Below are positions 1 to 11,956 of a stretch of DNA of 64,000 nt, one piece after another (positions within the stretch are counted from its first letter, which is position 1; the number at the start of each line of letters is the position of its first letter). The notes beneath the pieces are model-generated. The model did not search any database. It saw only the letters and a program-made list of their open reading frames with translations, and was not told the origin of the DNA. A program made the position numbers and the translations under genes. The DNA lies in assembly GCA_002943765.1 (NCBI GenBank), contig PQWQ01000002.1, forward strand, positions 3,906,001 through 3,970,000, in the 5' to 3' direction. This DNA comes from Psoroptes ovis. Lineage: Eukaryota > Arthropoda > Arachnida > Sarcoptiformes > Psoroptidae.

Positions 1-2950
1 CAGATTTTTGATTAATTCAAAATTTCCAAAATAACACAAGAGTAAAATCCCAAATCTTTTCAATAAATCACCGGAAACCGTTGAAGAGAAAAAACAATCA
101 CAAATTTCAACGGTTATTATCGATTTAAGATGTAAAAGAAGTGAATAATACAAAAATATAGATAAACACGCGTAGAAAAAAAATCTGCTTAGAAAAAATA
201 CTTTTATTGTCTCGCGATTATTATTTGCTTTGGCACGCGTTCCCATATACCAATATGTGTGTCCACATCGTCTAAGCTCCAATAGCAATGAAAATGCGAA
301 TATAGAGTAAATGAACATAGAGTAATGGCACGAGATCCGTTAGAATTGTGCAAAATCAAAATTGAAGCAAATACTAAAGCAAAAAAGTAAATCAAAATAT
401 CTGAATTTATTCAAATGTATTTGAATGTGTGTATGTAAACAGCGTGAGACTATTTTTTTTCTCCATCGACTAATTCAATGTGTGCTTTATTATTCGCACG
501 CATTTTCCCAAAAAAAAGCCTTCATTTGAATCAAAGTTAAATATCAATAGTCAACGGTCTAAATTTTTTTTAACGATTTCCAATTGCTTCAAGTTGTTCA
601 ATTTCAGAATGTCAATGTACAACAATGACAACAATCATTATCCATAAGCAACAACTGTTTCGATTCAGAGAAAATAAATGAAAAATAAAAATGAAAATAA
701 CGGGCGAAAACATTGATTGATTGGGAATAAAAATTCCTGAATTCGTTGAATTTGAAAAAATTTAAGTTCAAAAAATTTGAATTCGAGAACAAAATCTAAA
801 AAATGTCATCGATTCTATTCGATATCAAAATATTCACTGATAGATTTCGTGATTTATCCAAGGATTAAAGCCGATTGAATCCGTTAAGCGATTCATTAAA
901 TATTTGGAAATTATTTAATGATAATTAATACAGCAATGGATATTTCAGAAATCGATATTGATTATTTAATATTTTGGCATTCAGGGTCTTTTTCCTTTCA
1001 ATTTATTTTCAATTTTCAAATTTTGGTACATTATGCTCTTATTCATTATGTATATTGAAATTTTTGGTCGATCATACATAACAAATGGCTGGTATATATA
1101 TTTTTTTGTATTCATGTCAAATGAATGATGATGATGATGATGATGTTCATGCCACCAAAACTGGCATCTGGCCCATGTTTTTATGCATAAAATGAAATGA
1201 AATGAAATCCATAAACGATTTCAGAAAAAAAAGGAAAAAAACTGTTGACTGTTCTCTTGTTTCGACTTTGTCTCGATTGTATGAGAATATGCACGCGTTT
1301 TTAATATGATCATTCAAATTCGGAGCGCGTGTTTTATTTTCCAGCTTTACTTTCCCAAATACGAAAAAAATACAACAGAAAAATTTTCGAAATTTCCATT
1401 ATAAGGTCAAAAACATTTCGCGCTCAGTTCTTCGTCTCTCTCTCTCTTTATTCATATTTCTTTCTCTCTTCAAATCATATATCACACAAAGGTTATTAAT
1501 ATCATATATGATATACATACAATTTTTTTCAAATTTAAACTATGGTTTTGAACTATGAACTGTTTATATATTGTACGTTTAAAAACTTTCATTCAAATAC
1601 ACACAGAAACACGCGAATTCTCATTATTCTTTCACATTTCATTCAATCGTTGAACCAATTTTTTTTTATTTTTCGTTGTTTTCCAAGATCCGTTGAATTA
1701 TTTTACATCGGTAACGTGTTTATAAGGATCCATTTGTTGGATCTTTGAGGAGAAAAAACAAGCAAAACTGATTTTCCATTTTGAATATTTGTTGATCATA
1801 ACGTTTTTTCTTACCTTTCAATGTAGAATATCAAATATTTTTCTAAAAGGAGGATCCATATATTTATTCATTCATTTTCTTTGATCAAATGGCTACTATT
1901 TCGATGGTTCGATCGAAAATAATATCATTTGGATCATTTATATTTTGGTCGACGATAAATATTTTCGTTTTCCAATAACAATATTGTTCCATATGATTTT
2001 TGGTTTTTTTTCTGATTATACAATTGTGTCGGCCTTTTTTTTCGTTTCGTTTGGTTTTGTTTTGCTGCTGGTTATCGTGTTTGTTTTATTATTATCCTAT
2101 ACTTTTATATTTATATTCTACATTTTTCAATATTTCTCAATAATAAAAACATTCAATGATCAATGATTATTATTATTATTATTAATACAATTGTTGGCTT
2201 GATTTTCTTTTTTTTTGTGGCAAAAAAATTTCATTTCGGTAATGTTTCAGAAGCGCTTGCGTTCATTCAATACAAATACAAATGAAATGAAAAATGAATG
2301 CGCGTATTTTTACCGTTTGATAAAGTTGTTGCATTTTACAATTTTTTTTTTTCGTTGGTTAGGCTGATGATTGATCTAAAATTCATTTTAGATCATTTTA
2401 GCTTTGATTGTCGTGTGCAGTCGAATAAAAATTTTCAAATTCAACATTTAAATTTTGATAATCAAAAACTGAAAAAATTTGAAACAAATGGGTTAATCTA
2501 AATTAAATGTCATAAATTTCTTCTTCAAATTCTAGTCTAATTTTAATTTTGAAAAAGTGTGTTCTGTGAGTATTTGCATGTGTGCTGGTCTGTAAATATG
2601 TGTATGTTTGTATGTGTATATTCTAGTCATTATATCAAAAAAAAATTTATACTGGAATTCATGTAACATAATTCCAACCAATCATCATTATTTTTTCTTA
2701 TTCTTATGATATATCTACTTAATCATCATATCCATTAATGTTTGGATCGAGTGTGAACCATCTAGTCATTGGTGTTTGCATCAAATCTCGAAAATTTTAT
2801 GTCACATTTTTCTTATCAAAATTCACCTCACTTATCACTTTGAAATAAATATTGCACCAAAAAATTATTGTAAAATACATGAGTAACACTAGTCAAAGAT
2901 AAAAGAATTTAATCAAAAAAACAAGAAAAATTCAATGAAACACTGAAAAC
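1..2950. other. No gene recognised; upstream region of the nerfin-like gene
   Basis: I see no exon with splice signals or recognisable protein here; the open frames are short, hydrophobic, AT-driven shadows. The stretch holds a short ATG/GAT run near 1124-1145, a CT-rich run near 1434-1448 and an ATT run near 2164-2183. Since the zinc-finger gene begins at 2951, its promoter and any non-coding 5' exon should lie here, but no core promoter element can be named. I looked for an upstream exon encoding a SNAG-type repressor start (Met-Pro-Arg-Gly-Phe-Leu) and did not find one. Confidence 0.6.
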
Positions 2951-5900
2951 ATGTCATCAACCTTATCAGCACAAGCAACAACAACAACAACGGCTGCAGC
3001 AACATCGGCACATACGGCAACAAATGGTTTAAATTTATCATCAATATTTGAACGAACCAGTGGCCATTTATCATCACATTTATCATCAATACTTTATAGG
3101 AAAAATTCAAATAATAATAATAATGATGATGATGATACAGATGATACTTTACATCGAAAACAATATCAACCAAATGAATGTGAAAATGATGATGATGACG
3201 ATGATTGTTCAATGTCTGAACGGTCATTATCATCATCAATATTGTCATTGAATGAACATTATAATCAACAAAAACAAAATAATAATAACGAAAATAATTG
3301 TTCTGAATCAACATTAACAACAAATTTATTAGAATCAATTTTCAATAATCATTATTACACGAAACAATTTGAACAACAACAACAGCAACAACAAAATTTA
3401 CCAATAATCAATCAAACATCTGTAATCGTATCACCTGGTAAGTTCAATGAATATTAAAATTATTTCTTTCTATCATGTAAATGGAATTTCATGATTAAAA
3501 AATTTTTCGAAATCAAGGCCATTTGAAGCAACAAAAACATTTGAATAATGAAAAAACATCATCACCAACAACGATACCGATGCAAAATGCAATATCATAT
3601 ATGCTTGGACAAGCAAATCTTGATACAAAACAACAAAAATTGATTGAACAATCACAACGTAGTTGTTCGCTGAATGCTGCATTGTGTTTTGCTAAGAATA
3701 ATATACTTGAATATTATTATAAAAGTAGTAATATTATTACTGAAGAATTGATACAAAATTCAAATGTAAGTATTTCGTTTCATTATCATTTTCATTATTC
3801 TAATCAATCATTATTATTATTATTATTATCGTTTTGTTTTTTATTTGATTTGATTATTCCACTTTCAAATTGACAATAAAATTGTCAAGGAATTTTTTCT
3901 TTTTGCTCCTTTTTGTCTCATTTCAAATTCACAATTTGATTTTTATTTGTTATCGATCAAAATTATTGATTTTTTCCTAAATAATAATAATATTATTATT
4001 GTTGTTATTACTGAAATGATTGATTCAATCGAATAACTAAATGATAATCAATTTAGCATTGAATAATATAAAGCAAATACTATGAGAAAATTTCGAGCTT
4101 AATTAATAAGCGAAAAGAAAAGAAAAAGCAAAAAAAAATCAAATCAATCTCTATGGTGAAATACACTAATATTATTTTTCTGATCAATGATATTTTTTCT
4201 ACTATTGCTTGTCCAATAATTTATCATTCATTAATGATCTTATTATAAACAAAATTATGTAACTAAATAAAATAGGAGAAAAAACAAAACAATATGAATA
4301 AAATGAAATTTCAACAATAATAATTTGATGACGAAAATTCATGAATATCAATACAGATAACTTTAAGGCGTACCGTATAAAAGGAAAAATATTTCCAATT
4401 ATTTGATGAACAATTTGGAATAATCGAAATTTTTATTAGAATTTGTATATAAAGAATTCGTTTGAGAGGAAAAATATTTTATGTTTCCTTAAAAATTTAA
4501 ATTTTCATTTCGATAAAGAGAAATGTAAAGTTCACATTCTTCGATCCATGAAATTTTCCAAAAAATTTCTTTATGTATTTTATCGGATTTTCATGGAATC
4601 AACTGCAAACTGCTGCAAACAATGATACTCAATGAATGACAGATGATGATGATGATGATAATAAAAATTTATTATTAAATTGTTAAATTATTATTATGTT
4701 AAAATTATTAAATTTTCCGCCAAGCATGTTTTTAATAAATTTAAATTTCAGAAAACAAAACCAAAAAAAAAAGATAAAAAACATTGTTGAAATATTTCAT
4801 TTGCATGTTTCATTGTAATTGGTTTTCTCTTCAAAAAAATATCCACCACACAATGTTTAATCAATAAATGAAAACAATGATAATGTTGTATTTTTATTTT
4901 TGGCCAACATTCTTGAATTGTATTCAAATGAATAATAGAATTCAATGATATGAATTTTTTTTTATTTTTTGGAAAAAAGTAATAAAAATTTCCTGGATTA
5001 AAAATGCTAATAAAAATTAAAAATTTAAGACAAATTCAACTGTACATTAATATACATTGATAAATTACTTTGAATTGAATAATCATTATATCATTATCTA
5101 ATTAAGTAATAATGAATGATATTAAAATTAAAGTAGTAAAAATTAAGGAGAAAAAATGTCATATTCATTATTATGGGATAATTTTGACAAAAAAAAATAA
5201 GATACAAAATCGATTTATGCTCTTTGATGAATTTATGAAATTAAAATCAATTATTCTTGGGCAATATAAAGCAACAGAAATGATAATAGTTCAATGATGA
5301 TGATGGCCAATGGTTAAATCGATGTTTTTTGTTATGATAATAATGATGGTTATAATGATATTTCGATATGTATAAACAATTCAAAGAAATTGTAATTGGA
5401 ATTTTCATTTGAATTCTGTTTCATTTCATTTGATTTTTTAAAAATAAATTTAGTAAATAATGGATAATTACTCTATCGGCATGGAAATTATAATGAGATT
5501 TTTTTTTGCCATTTTTATTTTATCAGTAATTTATTTGTTTTTGTTTTTTAGCAATGGGTTTCAATGTGATTTTGATCGAGAAAAATTGAAATTATATTAT
5601 AAAATAAATAAATAAATACATTTTCATTATTTTATTTCATTACGAATTCTTTTAAATGCATTTTCTTTCTCTTTTTCTCGATAATTTTTTGTGGAATATT
5701 TTCACAAAACACGCAAATCATTACACACTAACAACAATCATTTGAAAAATAAATTCTAGCATATGGCATTATGTCGTAATGCCATAACATTAAATCATTT
5801 TGCAAATTAATTTCATTTCTTTATTTATTTTTTGTCCTTGTTTTATTTTTTTACCAGGATACACAATCATCATTATCATTGAAAATAAAAGAAAATAATT

Positions 5901-7135
5901 TCAGTGGCAATGATAATAAAATTATCGATGATGATGATGATGACAATAATAACGATAATGATGAAGATGATCAATATGATGATGATAATTATAATGAAGC
6001 ATTAGATTTAAGTTGTAATAGAAAAAAAGAAAATGAAATATTATTGAATGGTAAAAATGATAGTCATAATAATAGTGATGATTATAAGAAATTAAAATCT
6101 CAATCACCAGTAAATGAAATATTTTTTCGTTCAAATTCAGTCATTTGTTCACCACCAAAAACAAAAATTTTGAATAATAATTCCAATCATATAAATAATC
6201 GCATTGAAAAATCAATAGAATTTAAAAATGATCAAAAATTATTTCAGACAAATGGGAAAAAACGAACATTATCAAAAAATGATACAAACCCTAATAGCAA
6301 TAATAGAAAAGCAAATAATAAAAGAATAAAATCTTTAAGAAAATTTAAATTTGACGAGCACAAATCATCACCAGTATCAGGGACATTTATATTGGATTCA
6401 GATAATGAAGAAGAATTTTCGCAATTAATGCGTCAAGATTATGCTGTAAAACGTAGCGGTGATATTGATCCAAGCCTGAATATTGTCATTATCACACCAG
6501 AAGCTAAAGCTGAAATAGAAAAAATTGATAATAAAATTGGTGATTATATATGTGCACTATGTAAAGAATATTTCATCGATGCATTTGCTTTGGCACAGCA
6601 TCGTTGTTCAAGAATTATACATATTGAATATCGTTGTCCAGAATGTGATAAAGTATTCAATTGTCCGGCAAATTTAGCGTCACATCGCCGATGGCATAAA
6701 CCTAAATCAACAACGGTATGTGTTCATTAATTGAATTTTGGCTGAATGTAAAAATCAATGACTATCTACTAATTATATTTTCAGATGTCTAATCATCATA
6801 ATCTAAACAAATCAACACTGAAAAATCATTTATTTGACAATTATTACAAATCCAATGATGGTATCTCTAACAGCAGCAATGATGATAGAGATTATGAAAA
6901 TCATAATCAAATGAATGGAAAGAAATTAATCAAGGAAAAATTTTGTAATCAGTCATCAAAACATGAAACATTGATGTCGCCAATCACCAATATCAATAAA
7001 AATGCTAGTAATAATCATGATTATCACTCAGATAATGAAATCAATGATGATAATGATGCTTGTTCAACATCATCGACAAGCCAACAACAAATATTGTCAT
7101 CGATTAATGATAATAATGATCGTAAAACAAGATAA
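2951..7135 (+). CDS. nerfin-1: Nerfin-1/INSM-type zinc-finger transcription factor, four exons
   Basis: Coding exons are 2951-3437, 3518-3765, 5858-6715 and 6785-7135. All introns are GT-AG and the phases agree, giving 647 residues. The diagnostic part is near the end of exon 3 (about 6550-6705): a C-x2-C-x-H-C-type finger with [10 protein letters not shown], followed at once by a classical C2H2 finger reading [10 protein letters not shown] and then [12 protein letters not shown]. This tandem pair is the hallmark of the nerfin-1/INSM family, nuclear regulators of neuronal and neuroendocrine differentiation. Upstream, at about 5998-6012, ALDLS resembles a CtBP-binding PxDLS motif. The rest is low complexity: Thr/Ala-rich start, Asp runs, Asn-rich spacers. 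No SNAG start is seen, and no third finger follows although family members usually have more; the last exon is Asn/Ser/Asp-rich without C-x2-C pairs. Assignment to the family is strong; exact orthology (nerfin-1 rather than another INSM member) is inferred. Confidence 0.88.
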
Positions 7136-7288
7136 TCAATAAACATTACAATAATTGACTAAACAATTATCCAAAGCAAATAATCACAATAAATGATTCT
7201 AAATTATTCACGATGTATGTCATAATTGCACATATTATAATGTTGTTGAACATGATTTTTTTCTCCAAATATTTTCAATTGTCCATTC

Positions 7289-7333
<45 letters not shown>

Positions 7334-8788
7334 AAAACAAACCATAAATTGCCATTAATTTTTTTAAATATTATTGACTTAAGTTATCATTAATAATAAT
7401 ATATTTATATGATACACAGCAACTATCAGCAAAATCGAAATGATCAGATAATTATTTCCATAAAATAATTTCAATAAATAAAAATAGAAAAAAATTGTTT
7501 CCATTTTTAAAATTACATTCGGTCCACTTTTTTTTTACATATTTTATCTTTCTTATGTCAACATAAGGATTGATGGAATGAAAAATTAATATATGTTGTT
7601 GACATGTTGAAATTCATTGTTTTAAACATTAATATTTTGATATATTTTTAATATTTTTTTTCAATTAAATAGAGATATTTCAATGATAAAATTTTTCTTT
7701 TTAATTCCCACAATCAAACAATATGCGTGTATGAAAAGATTAAGTGAGAAAAATATTATCTTTTTCAAAAATTCAATGAAAAAATGGAATGGGATGGCGT
7801 GTGTATCATTGTACTGAAATTGTGATATTTATCACAATTGTGAATTTCTTAAAATCAATAAACAAAAATCATTTGAAAGTTCATTTCTTACCTTTTTTCC
7901 ATTATTTCTGATAACGGTTATGATTGTGTACATTTAAATTGGATTATTATTCATTGAAGACAATTTATTCATTGAATAAATATTTACTAAATTCAAAACG
8001 TAAGCAAAATGGGACAAAATTACAAACAAAAAAAAAACAAACAACAAATGATAATAATCAACCATAGTTCATTATTGTGTAGAAATATTAATAAATTAAA
8101 TAGAGGGAAAATTAAGAAATCTTATTTCACAAAAATAAAAATTGACCAGTGAGGTTTTTCGAAGAAAAAAATATCAGTTAAACTTTAAATCAATATGACA
8201 AATATTTGACGAGCATAAACTGCCATCTGATTGCGAATTCGTGAAATTTAAAATTTAAAATTATCATTTTTCTCAAAGTGGTTGGCAGAAAAATAAAATT
8301 AAATCCGATTGCCTCTCCATGGAGAAAACTACAACAAAAACAGTTCGGATTTTGATTGTTTTGGTGGTAACTGATAAGTGAAAGCCATTTAAAGTTTTGA
8401 AAAAGAAGCGATTCAATGATAATTTTTAAATATTTAATTTGTGTGTGTGTATGTGTTTGCTATTGTGTTTGTATGCAGTAGAAATCTAATGAAAACTAAA
8501 GAAAATCACAAAAAGTAAGAAATAGATAATTTTTAATTGATTCATTGTTCATTTTTTCTTTCAAAATTTTGTTCAGTATTTTGCAAATAAAAACACACCC
8601 GATTTTTAAACGGTTTTTTTTTATTTTGTTTATCAGTAAAATTTTAAAATTTATATAAAAAAAATTTCATTTCATAGAAAAAATGTTTAACATCGTTTAT
8701 ATATGATTAATTTATACAATAATAGTGATAATAATAAAAAGAAATTGAGCTTTTTGTTTCTTAAATTGCAAAATTACAAATAAATTTT
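7136..8788. other. Spacer between the nerfin-like gene and the 3' end of the Lgr1-like gene
   Basis: The two genes converge here. The spacer contains an uninterrupted run of 43 A at 7290-7332, about 150 bases past the nerfin-like stop, plus AT-rich sequence and a short GT stretch near 8442-8456. No exon, tRNA or repeat family is recognised. It should contain both 3' untranslated regions. Confidence 0.6.
7290..7332. repeat. Poly-A homopolymer tract (43 A)
   Basis: An uninterrupted run of A on the + strand. Such a run could be a retrotransposed tail, a homopolymer expansion or an assembly-sensitive tract. No retrotransposon body or target-site duplication is evident beside it. Confidence 0.9.
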
Positions 8789-11700
8789 TCAAGACTTTTT
8801 ATTGGATGAATTTGATGAAGATCCATGAGATATTTTTGCACCGCTACTTAATTCTTCAACAACAGCTACAGCTTCTTGTATTGTTGTCGATTCTTGTAAT
8901 GCTTTTCGTAATATTTCACGTTGTTCTTCGATTGGTAATGGATTTAATTGTTCATCATTTTCTTCATCGAAATGATTTTCATTTGATCCATTTTGTTGTT
9001 GTTGTTGTTGTGTAGACTGCTGTTGTTGTGAGAATGATGATGGAGGTGATGAAGGATTATTATTATTTTTGAATAATTTAGTACGATTTGAACATGTATA
9101 ACAACGATGATGATGACAATGTTTACGATTATTTTTAAATTGTTGATGACTATGTCGATGTAATGAATTCGTAGATGAATATGGTGAACATGATCCTGAT
9201 GATTCATGTTCAGGTAATGCTCCGATAGAACTTTCATTAGATTTTTTCCCAGATATTCCCGATCCTGTTTTTGATGTAGTTATTCTCAAATGTTTCGATA
9301 TTGATAAACGATGGATTAAATTCGTTATAATACTATTGCGTTTATTTTTATGATCCATCGATGATGGTGATTGCATTATGTTAAAATCATTATCATTATT
9401 TTTTCGATGTGTAAATGATACACGTCCATTGTTCATTTTTTCCGAGCAATAATGATCATGTTGACAATAATGACTATCATTATTGTTATTAGTATTACGA
9501 ACAATATGTACCCTATCGCATGATTGTGAAAAATTTTGTTCAATCGAATTATGCTGTAATTGTATTTGATTATCAGATAAATGTTCCATTTCAATTGAAT
9601 TCTTATTTTTCATTATTCGATTACTTTCATTAAATGAGCATGATTCTGGTTCTGACGATGCCCCTGGATGATGATGATCACATAAGGAATTATTATAACC
9701 ATTATTATTACGATGTCGACAATAATGATGGCATCGTTTATGTTTACGATGTTTATCACCATGTGTTGTGTCACTATGAAAATCTTGTATGGTAATTTGA
9801 TGATTATTTCCACATGATTTAATATTTGCTAGTTGTTGATAAGAATTGCTTGTTACCGCTTTTGTTCGTTGTTTATCATTTTCATTAATTTTATCATGGT
9901 CATTTTTGTTATTAGACTTATTTAGATTGTCATTTTTCATTATTGATCCGATATCTGGGCAACCACATTGTTGACCATTTTGATTGACATTATTCATATT
10001 GTTTCTTTGATCATCTTTATAATTATTTTTGTGTTCATTTTGAATATTGGCCATCGAGCAATGTTGACAATAATAATTACATGAACATTGAGAACATTGA
10101 TGTAATGATTGATCACCAGCACAGCCGTCAACACCACTACTTGTATTATGATATTGTACGCAAAAATTATTGTGCACCGGATAATTTGCTCTACATTTAT
10201 GCAGTTGCTGTTGTCGCATTCTATTCCTTGTATCTGTTTCACTGCAAGATGATCCTAAATGAATAATCAAAGCAAATAATGAAAAATATTCAATTAAAAT
10301 ACAAAATTATTCTTAATTAAATTTTTTAGGTAAACAGAATTACCCGTAGTAGGTTTGATACAATGTGATTCTTGTCGATTATGATGATAATGTGGATGAT
10401 TTGATTTATTTGATAAATCACTGGAATTCGGTACAGAATCCGGATGTCGTATGTGCCTATGATGATGGTGATGAATATGATTGTGATGATGATGATGATG
10501 TCGATGTTGATAATTGATATTCCGTTGACTTGGTTTATATCTTGAAGCTTTATTTTTGCAGAGACCATATCTCGATAAAAGTATAAAAAAATCTCTACGA
10601 TATTGTTTTGTAAATATAACATATAAAAATGGATTGGCACAAGAATTCAATGGATAAATAGTGACTAATAAAATTTTTGATTTAGTCACATCAATCAATG
10701 GATAACCAGCTATAGCGGTTAGCCCGAAAAATGCAATCGGTGCCCAACAAGCAAAATCAGTAAATACCAATAATGCCATGCGTTTTGCAATAGTCATATC
10801 ATTCATCGTTGCCCTTGTTTTCTGACTAATTATTGAAAAATACATCTGAGTGGTTTAGGGAAAAAAAATTATAATAATAATGTGAATTCCAAACAAAATT
10901 CAAGTGTTTAATTTACTTTTGAATAACAAGCACAAATTATAATGAATGCTAATTGATTAATGACTAATAATGTAACAAGGTAAACAATATCTCCGACTGT
11001 ACGATGTTCCATTGGTAAGCATATACTCGTTTTAGAATATGAACTAATACCGAATAATGGTAATGATGCTAATAATATTACCAATAACCAGCCGACGATC
11101 ATTACTTTAACAGCTAAATTTAGCTTTAAACGACGATTCAATTGAATTGCATATGTAATAGCAAATAAACGTTCCAATGTGATCACAGTTAAAGTGAAAA
11201 TTGATAATAATTGAGCAAACACTGTAATAAAACCAGCTATTTTGCAACCAATTCCTATTTTTATTGGAAAAAAAAATAAAAATTTCAATTTAGGAAATTT
11301 TCTTTTGTTTTAATGAGAATTTCTTTTTCTCATTTATTTATTCATTTATTTTTTTTATTATAATAATGTTTTCACAATAGAGATATTACCATGTTGCCAA
11401 TCGATTGCATAATTGAAATAAACCCCTTGGGTGCGTAAATCGACAATAGCCATGATGAATAAATAAACACCTTGAAATGAAATGTTAAGTTATGCTTAAA
11501 TTTAATAATGAAAAAAAACAATAACAGCATACCCATCAATAGATCAGCTATGGATAAATTGATCATAAGAAATTTACTAACATTGAATGTAAATCTTGAG
11601 CTAGGAATTAAAATTAAAAAAAACATAATTATGTTAAAATGTCAGTGAATGTTGAAAGAAAAAACGATAATTTCATATAAATCCGGAAATCGAATGTACT

Positions 11701-11923
11701 TCATATTGCCAAAAACGATGAACAAAATTAAAAAATAAGATAACAAATACAAACAGCGAAAATGGTTTAAAAAAGGTTTTAAAAAACCTTTAAAAAACAA
11801 AGCTTTTTTATTGGATTTGCCGAGACTAAATGACATTGACTAAATAACTGAAAAATAAAAACCACTAAAGCAGTGATAAGCGGATATATGTTCGACATTC
11901 ATAATAAATCTTCGAGAAGTTTA

Positions 11924-11956
<33 letters not shown>

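Noticed and set aside
1124..1145. CRISPR-like or clustered repeat arrays
   Set aside because: The repeated units here and elsewhere are trinucleotide microsatellites without spacers, and the genome is eukaryotic.
2913..3338. 141-residue minus-strand frame
   Set aside because: It is a shadow of the nerfin-like first exon; its His/Tyr runs come from GAT/AAT repeats read on the other strand.
7290..7332. Retrotransposon insertion marked by the 43-A run
   Set aside because: No element body or target-site duplication is visible, so the run alone is not enough.
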